From Sulfuricurvum sp. (GTDB taxonomy: Bacteria; Campylobacterota; Campylobacteria; Campylobacterales; Sulfurimonadaceae): DNA of 44,902 bases. Each line of letters begins with the position of its first letter. Within the stretch, counting starts at the first letter, position 1. Location of the stretch: contig NZ_JAQUHV010000016.1 in NCBI RefSeq assembly GCF_028681615.1, positions 1-44,902 of the forward strand, given 5' to 3'. Made by a program: the position numbers and the translations under genes. The notes beneath the pieces were generated by a model. It ran no database searches and was not told the origin of the DNA. It worked only from the letters and a program-made list of their open reading frames with translations. This document shows, in pieces, positions 17,262 through 26,215 of this stretch.

Positions 17262-18098
17262 ATGCGATCGCTAACCCTTTCTGCTTTATTGGCCACATTC
17301 TTATGGAGCGCCCCTATCGGGGGTGTCGCCGTATTAGTCAAAAACAGTCCTATTACCCTCTATGAAGTCCAGCAGGAGATGAAACAAAGCGGAACCGATG
17401 CACAAACCAGTTCCGATACGCTGATCCGTAAAAAGCTGGAACAACTCGAAGCAGAAGAGAAAAAGATTACCGTCACTTCTGCTGAAGTGCAAGAAGAGCT
17501 TGAACGAATGGCCGCTCAAAACAAGCTGACCGTCGATCAATTAATCAGCGCGATGCAAAATGTCCGCGGATTAAACGAAAAAGATCTCAGAGCCAGAGTC
17601 GAAGAAAATATCAAAGGGCAAAAACTGTACAGTGCCATCGCCTTTTCTAAAATGGCACAGCCTACCGCTGATGAAGAAGCCGAGTACTATCAGCTCCATT
17701 TGGATGAGTTTTCACGACCTGAGAGCTTTGATGTCACCACATACGTAGCAGCCTCACAAGAAGCCCTGTCGGAAAAAATAGCGGACCCGATGCGCAATGT
17801 CCAGAATATCAAATCGAAAGAGGAAAATATCCCGTACAAGGGAATCAACCCTCAACTCGCACAGATTCTCAACAAAATCCCTAATGGAAGCTTCGGCCCG
17901 ATCCTCCCTAACGGTAAAAACGGTTTTATGAGCTTCTATATGCGAGATAAACAAAACGTCGTCACCGAAAATCTAGACTCGGTGCGACCGCAGATTGATA
18001 ATTCGATCATGGGGGACAAACGCAATCAAGTGTTAAACGATTATTTCACCCGCTTACGCCTCAGTGCCGATATTAAAGTCCTTCGCCTTCCTCAATAA
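17262..18098 (+). CDS. SurA-like periplasmic chaperone / peptidyl-prolyl isomerase
   Basis: A 278-residue exported protein with a signal peptide (about 1-18, MRSLTLSALLATFLWSAP). A helical SurA-type chaperone domain (about 20-135; GVAVLVKNSPITLYEVQQEM is the usual N-terminal opening) is followed by a parvulin-like segment (about 140-250, EFSRPESFDVTTYVAAS ... IPNGSFGPI) that looks degenerate at the substrate-binding residues. It probably helps fold outer-membrane or secreted proteins. The Shine-Dalgarno AAGGAG lies six bases before ATG 17262. Single gene; a purine/pyrimidine-rich imperfect hairpin at about 18096-18150 may terminate both this and the convergent chemoreceptor gene. Confidence 0.78.
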   Translation: MRSLTLSALLATFLWSAPIGGVAVLVKNSPITLYEVQQEMKQSGTDAQTSSDTLIRKKLEQLEAEEKKITVTSAEVQEELERMAAQNKLTVDQLISAMQNVRGLNEKDLRARVEENIKGQKLYSAIAFSKMAQPTADEEAEYYQLHLDEFSRPESFDVTTYVAASQEALSEKIADPMRNVQNIKSKEENIPYKGINPQLAQILNKIPNGSFGPILPNGKNGFMSFYMRDKQNVVTENLDSVRPQIDNSIMGDKRNQVLNDYFTRLRLSADIKVLRLPQ

Positions 18099-18148
18099 AG
18101 AGGAAGAAGGAAGCTACTCTCAGGATTTAACTTTCTTCTTTATCTCTT

Positions 18149-20281
18149 CTATCTTACCATCTCTGATAAAACAACAAAAAGTTCTTTACTCGCCGCTTCC
18201 GCCGCTTTAAAACTTGCGATAATCTCTTTATCATTTGCAACCGAATCTTTTTTCAACAATTCCATCGCTTTTCGAATTTCATCATGCACTTTTTTATGCG
18301 GTTCTAACAGTTTCCCGTAAGAAGGCGATTTTTCAAAGACGGTTTTTCCATCACCGTGTTCGTACCAGTGTCCAAGGGCACAGGCATGATGATCGCTAAA
18401 TGTGCTTCGCTGCTCCGTTTTTCCCTCAAATCCGGCTTCATACGCACGTGCTTTAAATATCATATGATCTATTTTTGCCATATTGGTAAAAATTTCATGG
18501 CTGATTGATTGGCTGTCTTCTTTTATTTTTTCAACATTACCGATCAGCTGTGCCATAACGTGCTTGAATTCATCCAATCGGCGAGTCGAATCGACGGCGT
18601 ATTCTTCAACCCGCTCACTGTTTTCCAGCATACCCACTGAATTTTGTTTCAATACACTGATGTTAGCTTCCACTTCACTCGTCGCTTTCTGCGTCCGTTC
18701 CGCCAGTTTGCGTACTTCGTCGGCTACCACGGCAAATCCGCGCCCGTGCTCTCCGGCCCGTGCCGCTTCAATAGCCGCATTGAGAGCCAAAAGGTTCGTT
18801 TGATCCGAGATATCTTTAATCAGCGTGATAACATTCGAAATTTCGCTCACATTGTGATTGAGCTGTTCCGAGTTGCTGCGGGAGTCGTTAATCATTTCGG
18901 TGATATTGGTCATACTGCTCATGATTTCATCTGTTTGTACATTCACCTGATCGACAACTTTCCCCGTTTCAGCATTTAGATCATTCACTTGATGGAGGTT
19001 TTGAATATTACTTTCAAGAGAATTACGTAAATTCCCCGCATTATCAATTGTTCCTCCGATCATTCCATGAGCAAGTGCCAAAGAAATTTCGTTTTTACGA
19101 TTTTGTTCTTCTGTTTTTGCTTTGGCAGATGATGCTTCTACGGCTTTTTCCTGTGCTTCGAGAGCAATTTTTTCGACCTTGCCGATAAAGATATTAAAAC
19201 TGTGTGCCGCTTTTCCGATTTCATCTGTGGATGAGATCTGAAGGCGTTTGCTCAAATCAGCATCACCGCTTGCCAATTCTTGTGCAATATGATCAAGATT
19301 TTTAATAGGTTCAGTCACTGCGCGACGTACTATTATGATCAACAAAACCAAAATAATAATATCCATAGCAGACATAATCACAACTTGTCGTAACAGTGAA
19401 TTTTCCGACTGGCTGATCATACCTTCAACCGCATCCAGTTTTTCGCCGACAAAGGCATACCCTACCACGACATTCGAATAATCCTTAATCGCAATAGGGG
19501 TAACAAAATAATCTTCAGTTTTAAATGACCCTTTTTGAGGGTCAAATTGAGCTGAGCCCAACTCTTTCAAAAACCCTTTATCGATCGTATCCTCTTTAAG
19601 AGCCAATATATACTTCTCACCGACTTTAGGAGCATCTTTTAACTCTTTTGCGACATCCAAATATTTATTGTCGACAGCTACAATCAGATCTGACCCGTAA
19701 TTTTGTTTCATATCTTTTACAATCGAGTTAAGACCCTGCATAAACTCGACAGAACCTAAATATTCATTCCCTGAGATAATCGGGGCAATCCCTCTGAGTT
19801 CCAAACCTGCAACTCCCATTTCAATCGCGACAAGAGGTTTTCGTGTCTCTTTTACAGCAACGATGGTTTTGCGAAAGCCTGAAAGATCATCACCGAATTT
19901 TTCAGGTTTCCAGACCCGAATAAAACTGTGCACATTTTTATCATGCACGTGAATTTTAATATTGCCGAATTTGGTATTCTCTTTGTACTCTTTAGAAAGT
20001 GATTTCAAACTGTTAAGGGTTGACTCACGATCATTACCGACCAAACCGTTTACAACAGCACTGTTTTTGGAGATACCGATGGCATTCGTAATTCCAACAT
20101 TCTTTTTTGACTCAACAGCTTCATCAAAAGCTGTTGTCATCTCTTTGGATTGCGCGGTATAGACATCGGTACGTATTTGGTCTACCGAAACCCAATAATT
20201 GACTAAAACAATTACAAATCCGATCAAAATCGATGCAATTAGCGGAATATGTACTTTTTGTGCAATACTAAGATTATTCAT
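18149..20281 (-). CDS. methyl-accepting chemotaxis protein with dCache_3-like sensor and CZB domain
   Basis: Transmembrane chemoreceptor of 710 residues. A first helix ([19 protein letters not shown]) is followed by a periplasmic sensor of about 260 residues with the dCache_3-like stretch [20 protein letters not shown]...[16 protein letters not shown], a second helix near residue 310, HAMP ([18 protein letters not shown]), and a signalling hairpin with [20 protein letters not shown]. The C-terminus is a CZB zinc-binding domain ([14 protein letters not shown]). Such domains sense zinc or oxidation by HOCl in other species. I use ATG 20281, which has GAGGG before it, rather than ATG 20299. A -10 (TATATT, minus) lies at 20336-20341. 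Confidence 0.9.
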   Translation of the reverse strand: MNNLSIAQKVHIPLIASILIGFVIVLVNYWVSVDQIRTDVYTAQSKEMTTAFDEAVESKKNVGITNAIGISKNSAVVNGLVGNDRESTLNSLKSLSKEYKENTKFGNIKIHVHDKNVHSFIRVWKPEKFGDDLSGFRKTIVAVKETRKPLVAIEMGVAGLELRGIAPIISGNEYLGSVEFMQGLNSIVKDMKQNYGSDLIVAVDNKYLDVAKELKDAPKVGEKYILALKEDTIDKGFLKELGSAQFDPQKGSFKTEDYFVTPIAIKDYSNVVVGYAFVGEKLDAVEGMISQSENSLLRQVVIMSAMDIIILVLLIIIVRRAVTEPIKNLDHIAQELASGDADLSKRLQISSTDEIGKAAHSFNIFIGKVEKIALEAQEKAVEASSAKAKTEEQNRKNEISLALAHGMIGGTIDNAGNLRNSLESNIQNLHQVNDLNAETGKVVDQVNVQTDEIMSSMTNITEMINDSRSNSEQLNHNVSEISNVITLIKDISDQTNLLALNAAIEAARAGEHGRGFAVVADEVRKLAERTQKATSEVEANISVLKQNSVGMLENSERVEEYAVDSTRRLDEFKHVMAQLIGNVEKIKEDSQSISHEIFTNMAKIDHMIFKARAYEAGFEGKTEQRSTFSDHHACALGHWYEHGDGKTVFEKSPSYGKLLEPHKKVHDEIRKAMELLKKDSVANDKEIIASFKAAEAASKELFVVLSEMVR

Positions 20282-20483
20282 TGGATCCCTCTTCTTCATG
20301 ATGTTTGCCCTACAAAGGGAATTCTCTGATACTGTAATATAACGTAAAATCAGTGTAAAAATCAGCTCAGCAACATAAATTACACAATAAATAGAAGATT
20401 AGTGTTTATAAGAAATACTTTAAGTAAAATATTGTTAGAAGATGGCTTGTATTCTAAAAAAAGAGGATGAAAGATGAAAATTG

Positions 20484-20502
20484 CAACGGCAATCAGCCGC
20501 TG
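20484..20502 (-). terminator. intrinsic terminator of accC
   Basis: On the minus strand CAGCGGC-TGATT-GCCGTTG forms a 7-bp stem (one wobble) with a 5-base loop followed by CAATTTT. The accC stop codon TGA lies inside the loop, so terminator and coding end overlap. Confidence 0.55.
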
Positions 20503-21833
20503 TAATTTTCGAGATATTTGGTATCGAAGTTATTGTTGATAAAATCAGGATTTTGCATCATTTTTAAATGGAAAGGGATCGTAGTTTTAATACCCGTAAT
20601 TGTAAATTCACTCAGTGCCCGATGCATTCTGGAAATTGCATCATTGCGATCCGTACCGTAAACGATCAATTTTCCAATCATCGAATCATACGTCGGTGGA
20701 ACGATATATCCCGCATGAGCATGGGTATCAACACGAACATTTCTACCGCCAGGAGAAATCCATTGGGTGATTTTCCCCGGACACGGTAAAAATTTGATCG
20801 GATCTTCAGCCGTAATACGGCACTCGATCGAATGACCGCTCAAAATAACACTCTCTTGCGGCGGAAGAGCTTCCCCTTCTGCTACACGAATCATCATTTC
20901 AATCAAATCGAGACCGCTTACCATTTCAGAAACACAGTGTTCTACTTGAAGACGGGTATTCATCTCCATAAAATAAAACTTTTTATCGGCATCAAGCAGA
21001 TACTCAAACGTTCCCGCACCCTCATATTTAATATATTTGGTCGCACGAACGGCTGAAGCATGCAATTCTGCACGGATTTCAGGTGTCAACGCCACGGCAG
21101 GAGATTCTTCGATCAATTTTTGATGACGACGCTGCATCGAGCAGTCACGTTCACCGATATGCAAGACATTCCCGTGAGAATCCGCAATGACCTGTACTTC
21201 AATGTGACGAGGATTTTTAATGAATTTCTCCATATAAATCGTACCGTCACCGAACGCACCGATCGCTTCCGCTTCCGCCGCTAAAAAGGCATTTTCAATG
21301 TAACTTTCATCTTCAACGACCCGCATTCCGCGTCCGCCGCCGCCGGCAGCCGCTTTGAGAATAACGGGATAACCGACCTCTTTTGCACGTACTTTTGCTT
21401 CCGCAATGTCTTTAATCGCACCGTCAGATCCCGGAACAACCGGAACACCCGCCTCGATCATAACCTCTTTGGCTTTGGATTTATCAGACATCATAACCAT
21501 AACTTCAGGAGTCGGCCCAATAAATTTAATCCCGTGATGGGTACAAATCTCAACAAAATGCTGATTTTCACTCAAAAATCCGTATCCCGGAAATACCGCA
21601 TCACACCCGCTGATTTCACATGCCGCGATTATAGAGGGGATATTGAGGTAACTTTGAGAACTTGGAGCTGCACCGATACAAATCGCCGCATCGGCAAGCT
21701 TAAGATACGATGCATCTTTATCGGCAGTCGAATAAACCGCAACGGCCTCTTTGCCCATTTCCTTAATCGTTCGGATGGCGCGTAGAGCGATTTCGCCCCG
21801 ATTAGCGACTAAAATACGTTTAATTTCCGCCAT
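20493..21833 (-). CDS. accC: acetyl-CoA carboxylase, biotin carboxylase subunit
   Basis: Carboxylates the biotin of AccB with ATP and bicarbonate, the first half of malonyl-CoA formation. It has 446 residues, the normal length. Seen: N-terminal RILVANRGEIALRAIRT, the glycine-rich ATP-grasp loop KAAAGGGGRGMRVV, ERDCSMQRRHQKLIEESP, MEMNTRLQVEHCVSEMVSGLDL and the C-terminal GHSIECRITAEDP. It follows accB by two bases. Malonyl-CoA from this enzyme is the probable extender for the ACP cassette at 36-40 kb. Confidence 0.97.
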   Translation of the reverse strand: MAEIKRILVANRGEIALRAIRTIKEMGKEAVAVYSTADKDASYLKLADAAICIGAAPSSQSYLNIPSIIAACEISGCDAVFPGYGFLSENQHFVEICTHHGIKFIGPTPEVMVMMSDKSKAKEVMIEAGVPVVPGSDGAIKDIAEAKVRAKEVGYPVILKAAAGGGGRGMRVVEDESYIENAFLAAEAEAIGAFGDGTIYMEKFIKNPRHIEVQVIADSHGNVLHIGERDCSMQRRHQKLIEESPAVALTPEIRAELHASAVRATKYIKYEGAGTFEYLLDADKKFYFMEMNTRLQVEHCVSEMVSGLDLIEMMIRVAEGEALPPQESVILSGHSIECRITAEDPIKFLPCPGKITQWISPGGRNVRVDTHAHAGYIVPPTYDSMIGKLIVYGTDRNDAISRMHRALSEFTITGIKTTIPFHLKMMQNPDFINNNFDTKYLENYSG

Positions 21834-21835
21834 AA

Positions 21836-22294
21836 TTAAAGCTTCTCAACCGCAAAAAGTGGCATATCATACTCGACAGCCTGAGAGTCAGAGACAAGAA
21901 CGCTAAGGATCTTACAATCAAATTCAGCCTCAAGTTCGTTCATGATTTTCATCGCTTCCAATACTGCGATCACCTGCCCTTTTTTAACGCGATCACCCAC
22001 TTTGACAAACGGAGCCGAATCCGGTGACGGAGCAGCATAAAATGTCCCCACCATCGGAGACAGGATCATATCACCTGAAGGAACCACAGCCGCAGCTGCC
22101 GAAGTTTCAGCTGATGCCGTAACCGCAACCGGAGCCGCTACTGATGCTACAGGTGCAGCGACCATTACAGGTGCAGCAACTGCACCGATATTTTTTTCAA
22201 GTTCAATCGAAAAAGCATCTTGAGTTATTTTTAATTTTGAAAGAGTACTTGCATCAAACTCTTGCAAAAGAGCTTTAATTTGTTTCATATCCAT
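21836..22294 (-). CDS. accB: acetyl-CoA carboxylase, biotin carboxyl carrier protein
   Basis: Biotin carrier of 152 residues. An N-terminal segment (KQIKALLQEFDASTLSKLKI) leads to an Ala/Val/Pro-rich linker (about 38-74) and a C-terminal biotinyl domain with the acceptor lysine in VLEAMKIMNELEAE. ATG 22294 has AGGAG nine bases upstream. First gene of accB-accC; its minus-strand -10 (TATAAC, 22329-22334) overlaps the dcd -10 on the other strand. Confidence 0.96.
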   Translation of the reverse strand: MDMKQIKALLQEFDASTLSKLKITQDAFSIELEKNIGAVAAPVMVAAPVASVAAPVAVTASAETSAAAAVVPSGDMILSPMVGTFYAAPSPDSAPFVKVGDRVKKGQVIAVLEAMKIMNELEAEFDCKILSVLVSDSQAVEYDMPLFAVEKL

Positions 22295-22327
22295 CGGAAA
22301 ATGCTCCTAAAAGTAGGGTAATAGATG

Positions 22328-22336
22328 TGTTATACT
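22328..22336 (+). promoter_or_regulatory. overlapping face-to-face -10 boxes of dcd and accB
   Basis: TGTTATACT (22328-22336) is a good extended -10 for dcd. The minus-strand TATAAC (22329-22334) is a -10 candidate for accB. They share bases, so polymerase could occupy only one at a time. Confidence 0.45.
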
Positions 22337-22367
22337 ACCACAAATAAAATTAACAACGGATATGAAG

Positions 22368-22928
22368 ATGGGTCTCAAAAGTGATGGATGGATACGGGAA
22401 AAGGCATTAAATGAGGGAATGATCTCCCCATTTTGTGAAGATCAAGTGGGTGTGGGCGTCGTCAGTTACGGACTTAGTTCTTATGGATATGATATCCGTG
22501 TGACGAACGAATTTAAGATTTTTACCAATCTAAACTCCACAGTCGTTGATCCGAAACACTTTGATGACATGAATGTCGTCGATTTTGTCGGTGATGTCTG
22601 TATTGTCCCGCCGAACTCCTTTGCATTAGCCCGGACGGTAGAGTATTTCAAAATTCCCCGCGATGTTTTAGCCATCTGTTTGGGCAAATCTACCTATGCA
22701 CGTTGCGGTATTATCGTCAATGTCACCCCTTTTGAACCCGAGTTTGAAGGACACATTACCATCGAGATTTCAAATACGACTCCGCTCCCGGCAAAAATTT
22801 ATGCCAACGAAGGGATTGCGCAAGTACTCTTTTTACAAGGTGATGAGATGTGCGAAACCAGCTATAAAGATAAAAGCGGCAAGTATCAAGGACAAGAAGG
22901 GATCACGCTTCCACGGATTTTAAATTAA
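22368..22928 (+). CDS. dcd: dCTP deaminase
   Basis: Homotrimeric enzyme converting dCTP to dUTP for thymidylate synthesis. It has 186 residues from ATG 22368 ([14 protein letters not shown]), the usual family opening; an in-frame ATG two codons earlier (22362) is possible. Motifs: [32 protein letters not shown] with the catalytic Ser-x-Arg, and [16 protein letters not shown]...[10 protein letters not shown] with the catalytic Glu. It is divergent from accB, with overlapping promoters. Confidence 0.95.
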   Translation: MGLKSDGWIREKALNEGMISPFCEDQVGVGVVSYGLSSYGYDIRVTNEFKIFTNLNSTVVDPKHFDDMNVVDFVGDVCIVPPNSFALARTVEYFKIPRDVLAICLGKSTYARCGIIVNVTPFEPEFEGHITIEISNTTPLPAKIYANEGIAQVLFLQGDEMCETSYKDKSGKYQGQEGITLPRILN

Positions 22929-22971
22929 CTAGTGGTACAATTCCGGCAAAATTCCACGCAAGGACACCTCA

Positions 22972-23208
22972 ATGTTGCACGAATACCGCGATGTTATCAC
23001 CCATATGAAACAAAATGATGCGGCAAATGCCCACTTTTTGAAAATTTTTGATCGTCACAATGATCTCGACACCCAAATTGCCAAAGGTGAAAGCGGAGAG
23101 CTTCCGATGACGGATCTTGAGCTTGAAAAACTCAAAAAAGAAAAATTGTTACTCAAAGACGAAGCATATGCAATGATCATCGAGTACAAAAAAGAACACA
23201 ACCTCTAA
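22972..23208 (+). CDS. DUF465/YdcH-like small protein
   Basis: A 78-residue charged helical protein. HFLKIFDRHNDLDTQIAKGE and LEKLKKEKLLLKDEAYAMI form the short helical hairpin typical of DUF465 (YdcH), a widespread family of unknown function. AAGGA lies eight bases before the ATG. It stands 43 bases after dcd and may be co-transcribed with it. Confidence 0.75.
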   Translation: MLHEYRDVITHMKQNDAANAHFLKIFDRHNDLDTQIAKGESGELPMTDLELEKLKKEKLLLKDEAYAMIIEYKKEHNL

Positions 23209-23220
23209 TTTTTCCTTAAT

Positions 23221-23253
23221 CCCCCCCTGGGGGGCTCCCTTCCTCACTTTTTT
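23221..23253 (+). terminator. C7-T-G6 hairpin with downstream T-run
   Basis: CCCCCCCTGGGGGG (23221-23234) can form a 5-bp G:C stem with a tetraloop 12 bases after the DUF465 stop; a T6 run (23248-23253) follows at a distance. Probable end of the dcd transcript. Confidence 0.45.
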
Positions 23254-23329
23254 CAACTGAATTGATTTACTTTTTAGCTTTAAGTGGATACGATTTATGT
23301 TTTCCTCGACACTATTCAAGGGGTACTCT

Positions 23330-23845
23330 ATGATAACGTCTTACGCTGCTCTGTCCGAATTTGGACGATCTTTGTTAAAACGCCCGACTCTGAGTGAAGG
23401 GCTTCCGATGATCTCAGAATATGCGAAACAAGTCAGCGGAGCGCAGCGATGCTCTATCTTCATTTATAATCCCAATATGCAAATGCTTTGGACGACATTG
23501 GCCGATGAGACAGAAAAAATCATGGTACATAAAGACGACGGGATTGTCGGGCATACACTCAAAGAGGCTAAACCGATTCTAGTCAATAATCCGTATGAAG
23601 ATCCACGATTTTTACACACGATTGACAATAAAACCGGTTTTGTGACCGAAAATATCGCATCAATACCTATTTTTAATTCCGCCCGCCGTATTATAGGAGT
23701 ATTTCAACTGCTGAATAAACCCGGCGGATTTTCAAATGATGATGTCAAATTTATGATCTTTTTTGCCCACTACATCAGCGGCTACCTCGAACTTGCGATG
23801 CTGTTTGATGATGATGCCAAATTACTTGCCAAGGAGACTGAATGA
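23330..23845 (+). CDS. single-domain GAF protein, copy 1
   Basis: A stand-alone GAF sensor of 171 residues (start ATG 23330 with AAGGGG six bases upstream; the open frame begins earlier at 23297). A short N-terminal helix precedes one GAF domain from about residue 15 to 165: AQRCSIFIYN, KDDGIVGHTL, NNPYEDPRFLHTIDNKTGFVTENI, and IGVFQLLNKPGGFSNDD, which resembles the NKFDE motif of cyclic-nucleotide GAF domains. There is no output domain, so it must act through a partner. It overlaps its paralogue by an ATGA. Confidence 0.85.
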   Translation: MITSYAALSEFGRSLLKRPTLSEGLPMISEYAKQVSGAQRCSIFIYNPNMQMLWTTLADETEKIMVHKDDGIVGHTLKEAKPILVNNPYEDPRFLHTIDNKTGFVTENIASIPIFNSARRIIGVFQLLNKPGGFSNDDVKFMIFFAHYISGYLELAMLFDDDAKLLAKETE

Positions 23846-24336
23846 GTCTAGAAATCTATAAACGAATTGCCGATTTTGGAAAACGTCTCTCGGGACTGGA
23901 TCGCATCGAAGATGCATTGCCGACTATTTCGGAAGAAGCCAAAGCGATCGTGAGTGCCGAACGGTGCTCGATCTTTATTGTCGACCTGCCCGGCAACATG
24001 CTTTGGACAAAATTGAGCGACGGAATAGGGAGAATCGCTATTGGGCTTGATTCAGGAATTGTCGGAGAAACGGTTCGTACCAAAACCGTTAAATTGGTCA
24101 ATAACCCGTATGAAAACGCCCACTTTTTACCAAAGATTGATGAAAAAAGCGGCTTTGTAACCCGAAATATACTGGCCGTACCTATCTTCAACTCCCGTCA
24201 AGACGTAATCGGTGTCATCCAGCTGCTCAACAAATACAACGGAGATTTCACCGACAAAGACGAAGGGATCATGAGCTTTTTCGCCAACTATGTCAGCGGA
24301 ACATTGGAACTTGCTCTACTTATGGAGAAAAAATAA
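23842..24336 (+). CDS. single-domain GAF protein, copy 2
   Basis: A 164-residue GAF protein clearly homologous to the preceding gene: AERCSIFIVD, LDSGIVGETV, VNNPYENAHFLPKIDEKSGFVTRNI and IGVIQLLNKYNGDFTDKDEG align one to one. The pair looks like a tandem duplication kept as a coupled operon, which suggests a heterodimer. No kinase, cyclase or phosphodiesterase gene is adjacent, and the ligand is unknown. It ends two bases before the stop of asnB on the other strand. Confidence 0.85.
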   Translation: MSLEIYKRIADFGKRLSGLDRIEDALPTISEEAKAIVSAERCSIFIVDLPGNMLWTKLSDGIGRIAIGLDSGIVGETVRTKTVKLVNNPYENAHFLPKIDEKSGFVTRNILAVPIFNSRQDVIGVIQLLNKYNGDFTDKDEGIMSFFANYVSGTLELALLMEKK

Positions 24337-24338
24337 GG

Positions 24339-26144
24339 CTAAAGTAGTTCTCTGTTCATCCAATGGCTCAATACGTATAATCCCCATACGTGTTGCTTGA
24401 AGCGGCCACGGCGGGCCAAATCGAGATACTCTTCTATCACTTCGGGATAAAATAATCCCGTTTTATCATTCACTTCCCGTATCAGGTCCAAACGCCCTGA
24501 AGCAATCAACCATTCCATATAGGGGTTCGCAAACCCTTTTTTCTTCCGATCGATAATTTCATCGCTGAGATAGTTTCGGGCAACCTGTTTTAAAAGGGTT
24601 TTAGTCTCACCTTCACCGATACGCAGATTCGGGGCAATCGATAAAACCGTTTCGGCCAGCCGATGATCCAAAAATGGGGTGCGTGCTTCAAGAGTATGCG
24701 CCATCGAAACCCGATCAAGTTTTGCCAAGAAATGTTCACCCACAAAGAGTTTCAGATCGATCATACTGTACCACATGCTCGGATCACTGTGGGAAGATTG
24801 TTCAAATTCTTGTCGATAAGCGTTCAAAAATCGGAGTGATTCGTTGTCCCGAATATTTTGACGAAAAAGTTTGTTTTGCTGCAAATCGGTAAACTTTTCT
24901 CCCGAAGTACGAAACAAAAGCGTATCATCAAAAACCCGTTTGTACCACTCCCACTCGCGATTCATCGAAAAGTGGGAATGAAAGTATTTTTTGAGCCAGT
25001 TTTTATGGTGTAAAGAGGCCGCTTTTTCGATATCGAGGTACTCAAAATATTGCCGGTATCCCAAGAACAGCTCATCACTTCCCTCACCGCTCAATACGAC
25101 TTTATATCCATCCATACCGATTTTTTTCATAAGCAAATAGAGCGGTAAAGCCGCAGGATCGTTCAACGGCTCATCCATATGGGTCAGCAGATCGTCCAGA
25201 TGTTCGTTGAAATCATCCTGTGAAATAATCACTTCCGTATGTTCCAGTCCTAAATAATCAGCCGTAACGGCAGCGTTTGCCCTCTCATCATACGCACCGT
25301 ACTCATTGTACCCCAACGTATATACAGGAAGTTTTTTCCCCTGACGTGCCGCCATGGCACAGATCATTGCACTGTCCAGGCCACCTGAGAGCAATGCCGC
25401 TGTCGGAGCCTCCGTGTCAAGGCGAAAGGCAACCGAGCGATGAAGCTCTTCCTCTATCCGACGCAACGCTTCATCTTTATCCGTAATTACGGAACAAGGG
25501 GTCTGCAGAACATCGTAATAACGGTGTTTGGATAGTTTGTTTTTTTCAAAACAGAGCCATTCCCCGCTCTGCACTTTTTCGATACCTTTATAAAATGTAT
25601 GCGGCGGAGTCGGAGCCAAAAAAGAAAGATACGAATGGAGTGCCTCCTTATTCATATCCACTGAGGCTAAAAAAGGTTTGAGAGCTTTAATCTCCGAAGC
25701 AAATACGAAGACTTCCTTTCCCTGATGATAAAAAAGCGGTTTTTTCCCGAAACGGTCTCGGACAAGATAGAGCTTTTCTTCGTCCAACAGCGCAAAAGCA
25801 AACATCCCTTCCAAATGATTCACACACTCGATTCCCCACGCCTCATAGGCGGCCAATATGACTTCGGTATCACTCGCGCTCTCCCACTCGCTCAGCTTCA
25901 AACGTTTGCGAAGTTCCCTATGATTATAGATCTCTCCGTTAAAGCTGATCACACTCCGACCTCTGCTCATCGGCTGATGAGACCTAGGGTGCGGATCGGT
26001 GATAGAGAGACGCTGATGGGCCAAAAATACACCATCGCGTTCTATGATTCCGCAATGATCCCGACCCCTGTGAAGCAACGTCTTTAACGCTTCACGTGCT
26101 TTATGTGGCGAATACTCACCGATAATTCCGAATACACCGCACAC
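24339..26144 (-). CDS. asnB: glutamine-dependent asparagine synthetase-type amidotransferase
   Basis: A 601-residue enzyme with an N-terminal class II glutaminase (to about 190) and a C-terminal ATP-PPi synthetase domain (LLSGGLDSAMICAM near 253; LSGEGSDELFLGYRQYF). The start must be GTG 26144: it gives MCGVFGI, exposing Cys2 as the N-terminal nucleophile after Met removal; an upstream ATG would bury it. A run ending AAAGG lies six bases before GTG. It may make asparagine for metabolism. Because it borders the glycan locus it might alternatively amidate a uronic acid, as related WbpS-type enzymes are proposed to do, but it is divergently transcribed. Confidence 0.88.
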   Translation of the reverse strand: MCGVFGIIGEYSPHKAREALKTLLHRGRDHCGIIERDGVFLAHQRLSITDPHPRSHQPMSRGRSVISFNGEIYNHRELRKRLKLSEWESASDTEVILAAYEAWGIECVNHLEGMFAFALLDEEKLYLVRDRFGKKPLFYHQGKEVFVFASEIKALKPFLASVDMNKEALHSYLSFLAPTPPHTFYKGIEKVQSGEWLCFEKNKLSKHRYYDVLQTPCSVITDKDEALRRIEEELHRSVAFRLDTEAPTAALLSGGLDSAMICAMAARQGKKLPVYTLGYNEYGAYDERANAAVTADYLGLEHTEVIISQDDFNEHLDDLLTHMDEPLNDPAALPLYLLMKKIGMDGYKVVLSGEGSDELFLGYRQYFEYLDIEKAASLHHKNWLKKYFHSHFSMNREWEWYKRVFDDTLLFRTSGEKFTDLQQNKLFRQNIRDNESLRFLNAYRQEFEQSSHSDPSMWYSMIDLKLFVGEHFLAKLDRVSMAHTLEARTPFLDHRLAETVLSIAPNLRIGEGETKTLLKQVARNYLSDEIIDRKKKGFANPYMEWLIASGRLDLIREVNDKTGLFYPEVIEEYLDLARRGRFKQHVWGLYVLSHWMNRELL

Positions 26145-26164
26145 GTGAAACCTTTTTTTTCGCA

Positions 26165-26179
26165 ATTATACGCTATCAT
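26165..26179. promoter_or_regulatory. divergent promoter region between asnB and the glycan locus
   Basis: The minus strand carries TATAAT at 26165-26170 for asnB. On the plus strand TATCAT (26174-26179) could be the -10 for the 26216 gene that opens the glycan locus. No -35 is evident. Confidence 0.4.
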
Positions 26180-26215
26180 AACTCAACCATAAGTACGCGT
26201 GAGTGAGCCCAATTG

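Noticed and set aside
20300-20492. Sigma-28 or sigma-54 promoter for the chemoreceptor
   Set aside because: I could not find either consensus; only a weak vegetative -10 is visible at 20336-20341.
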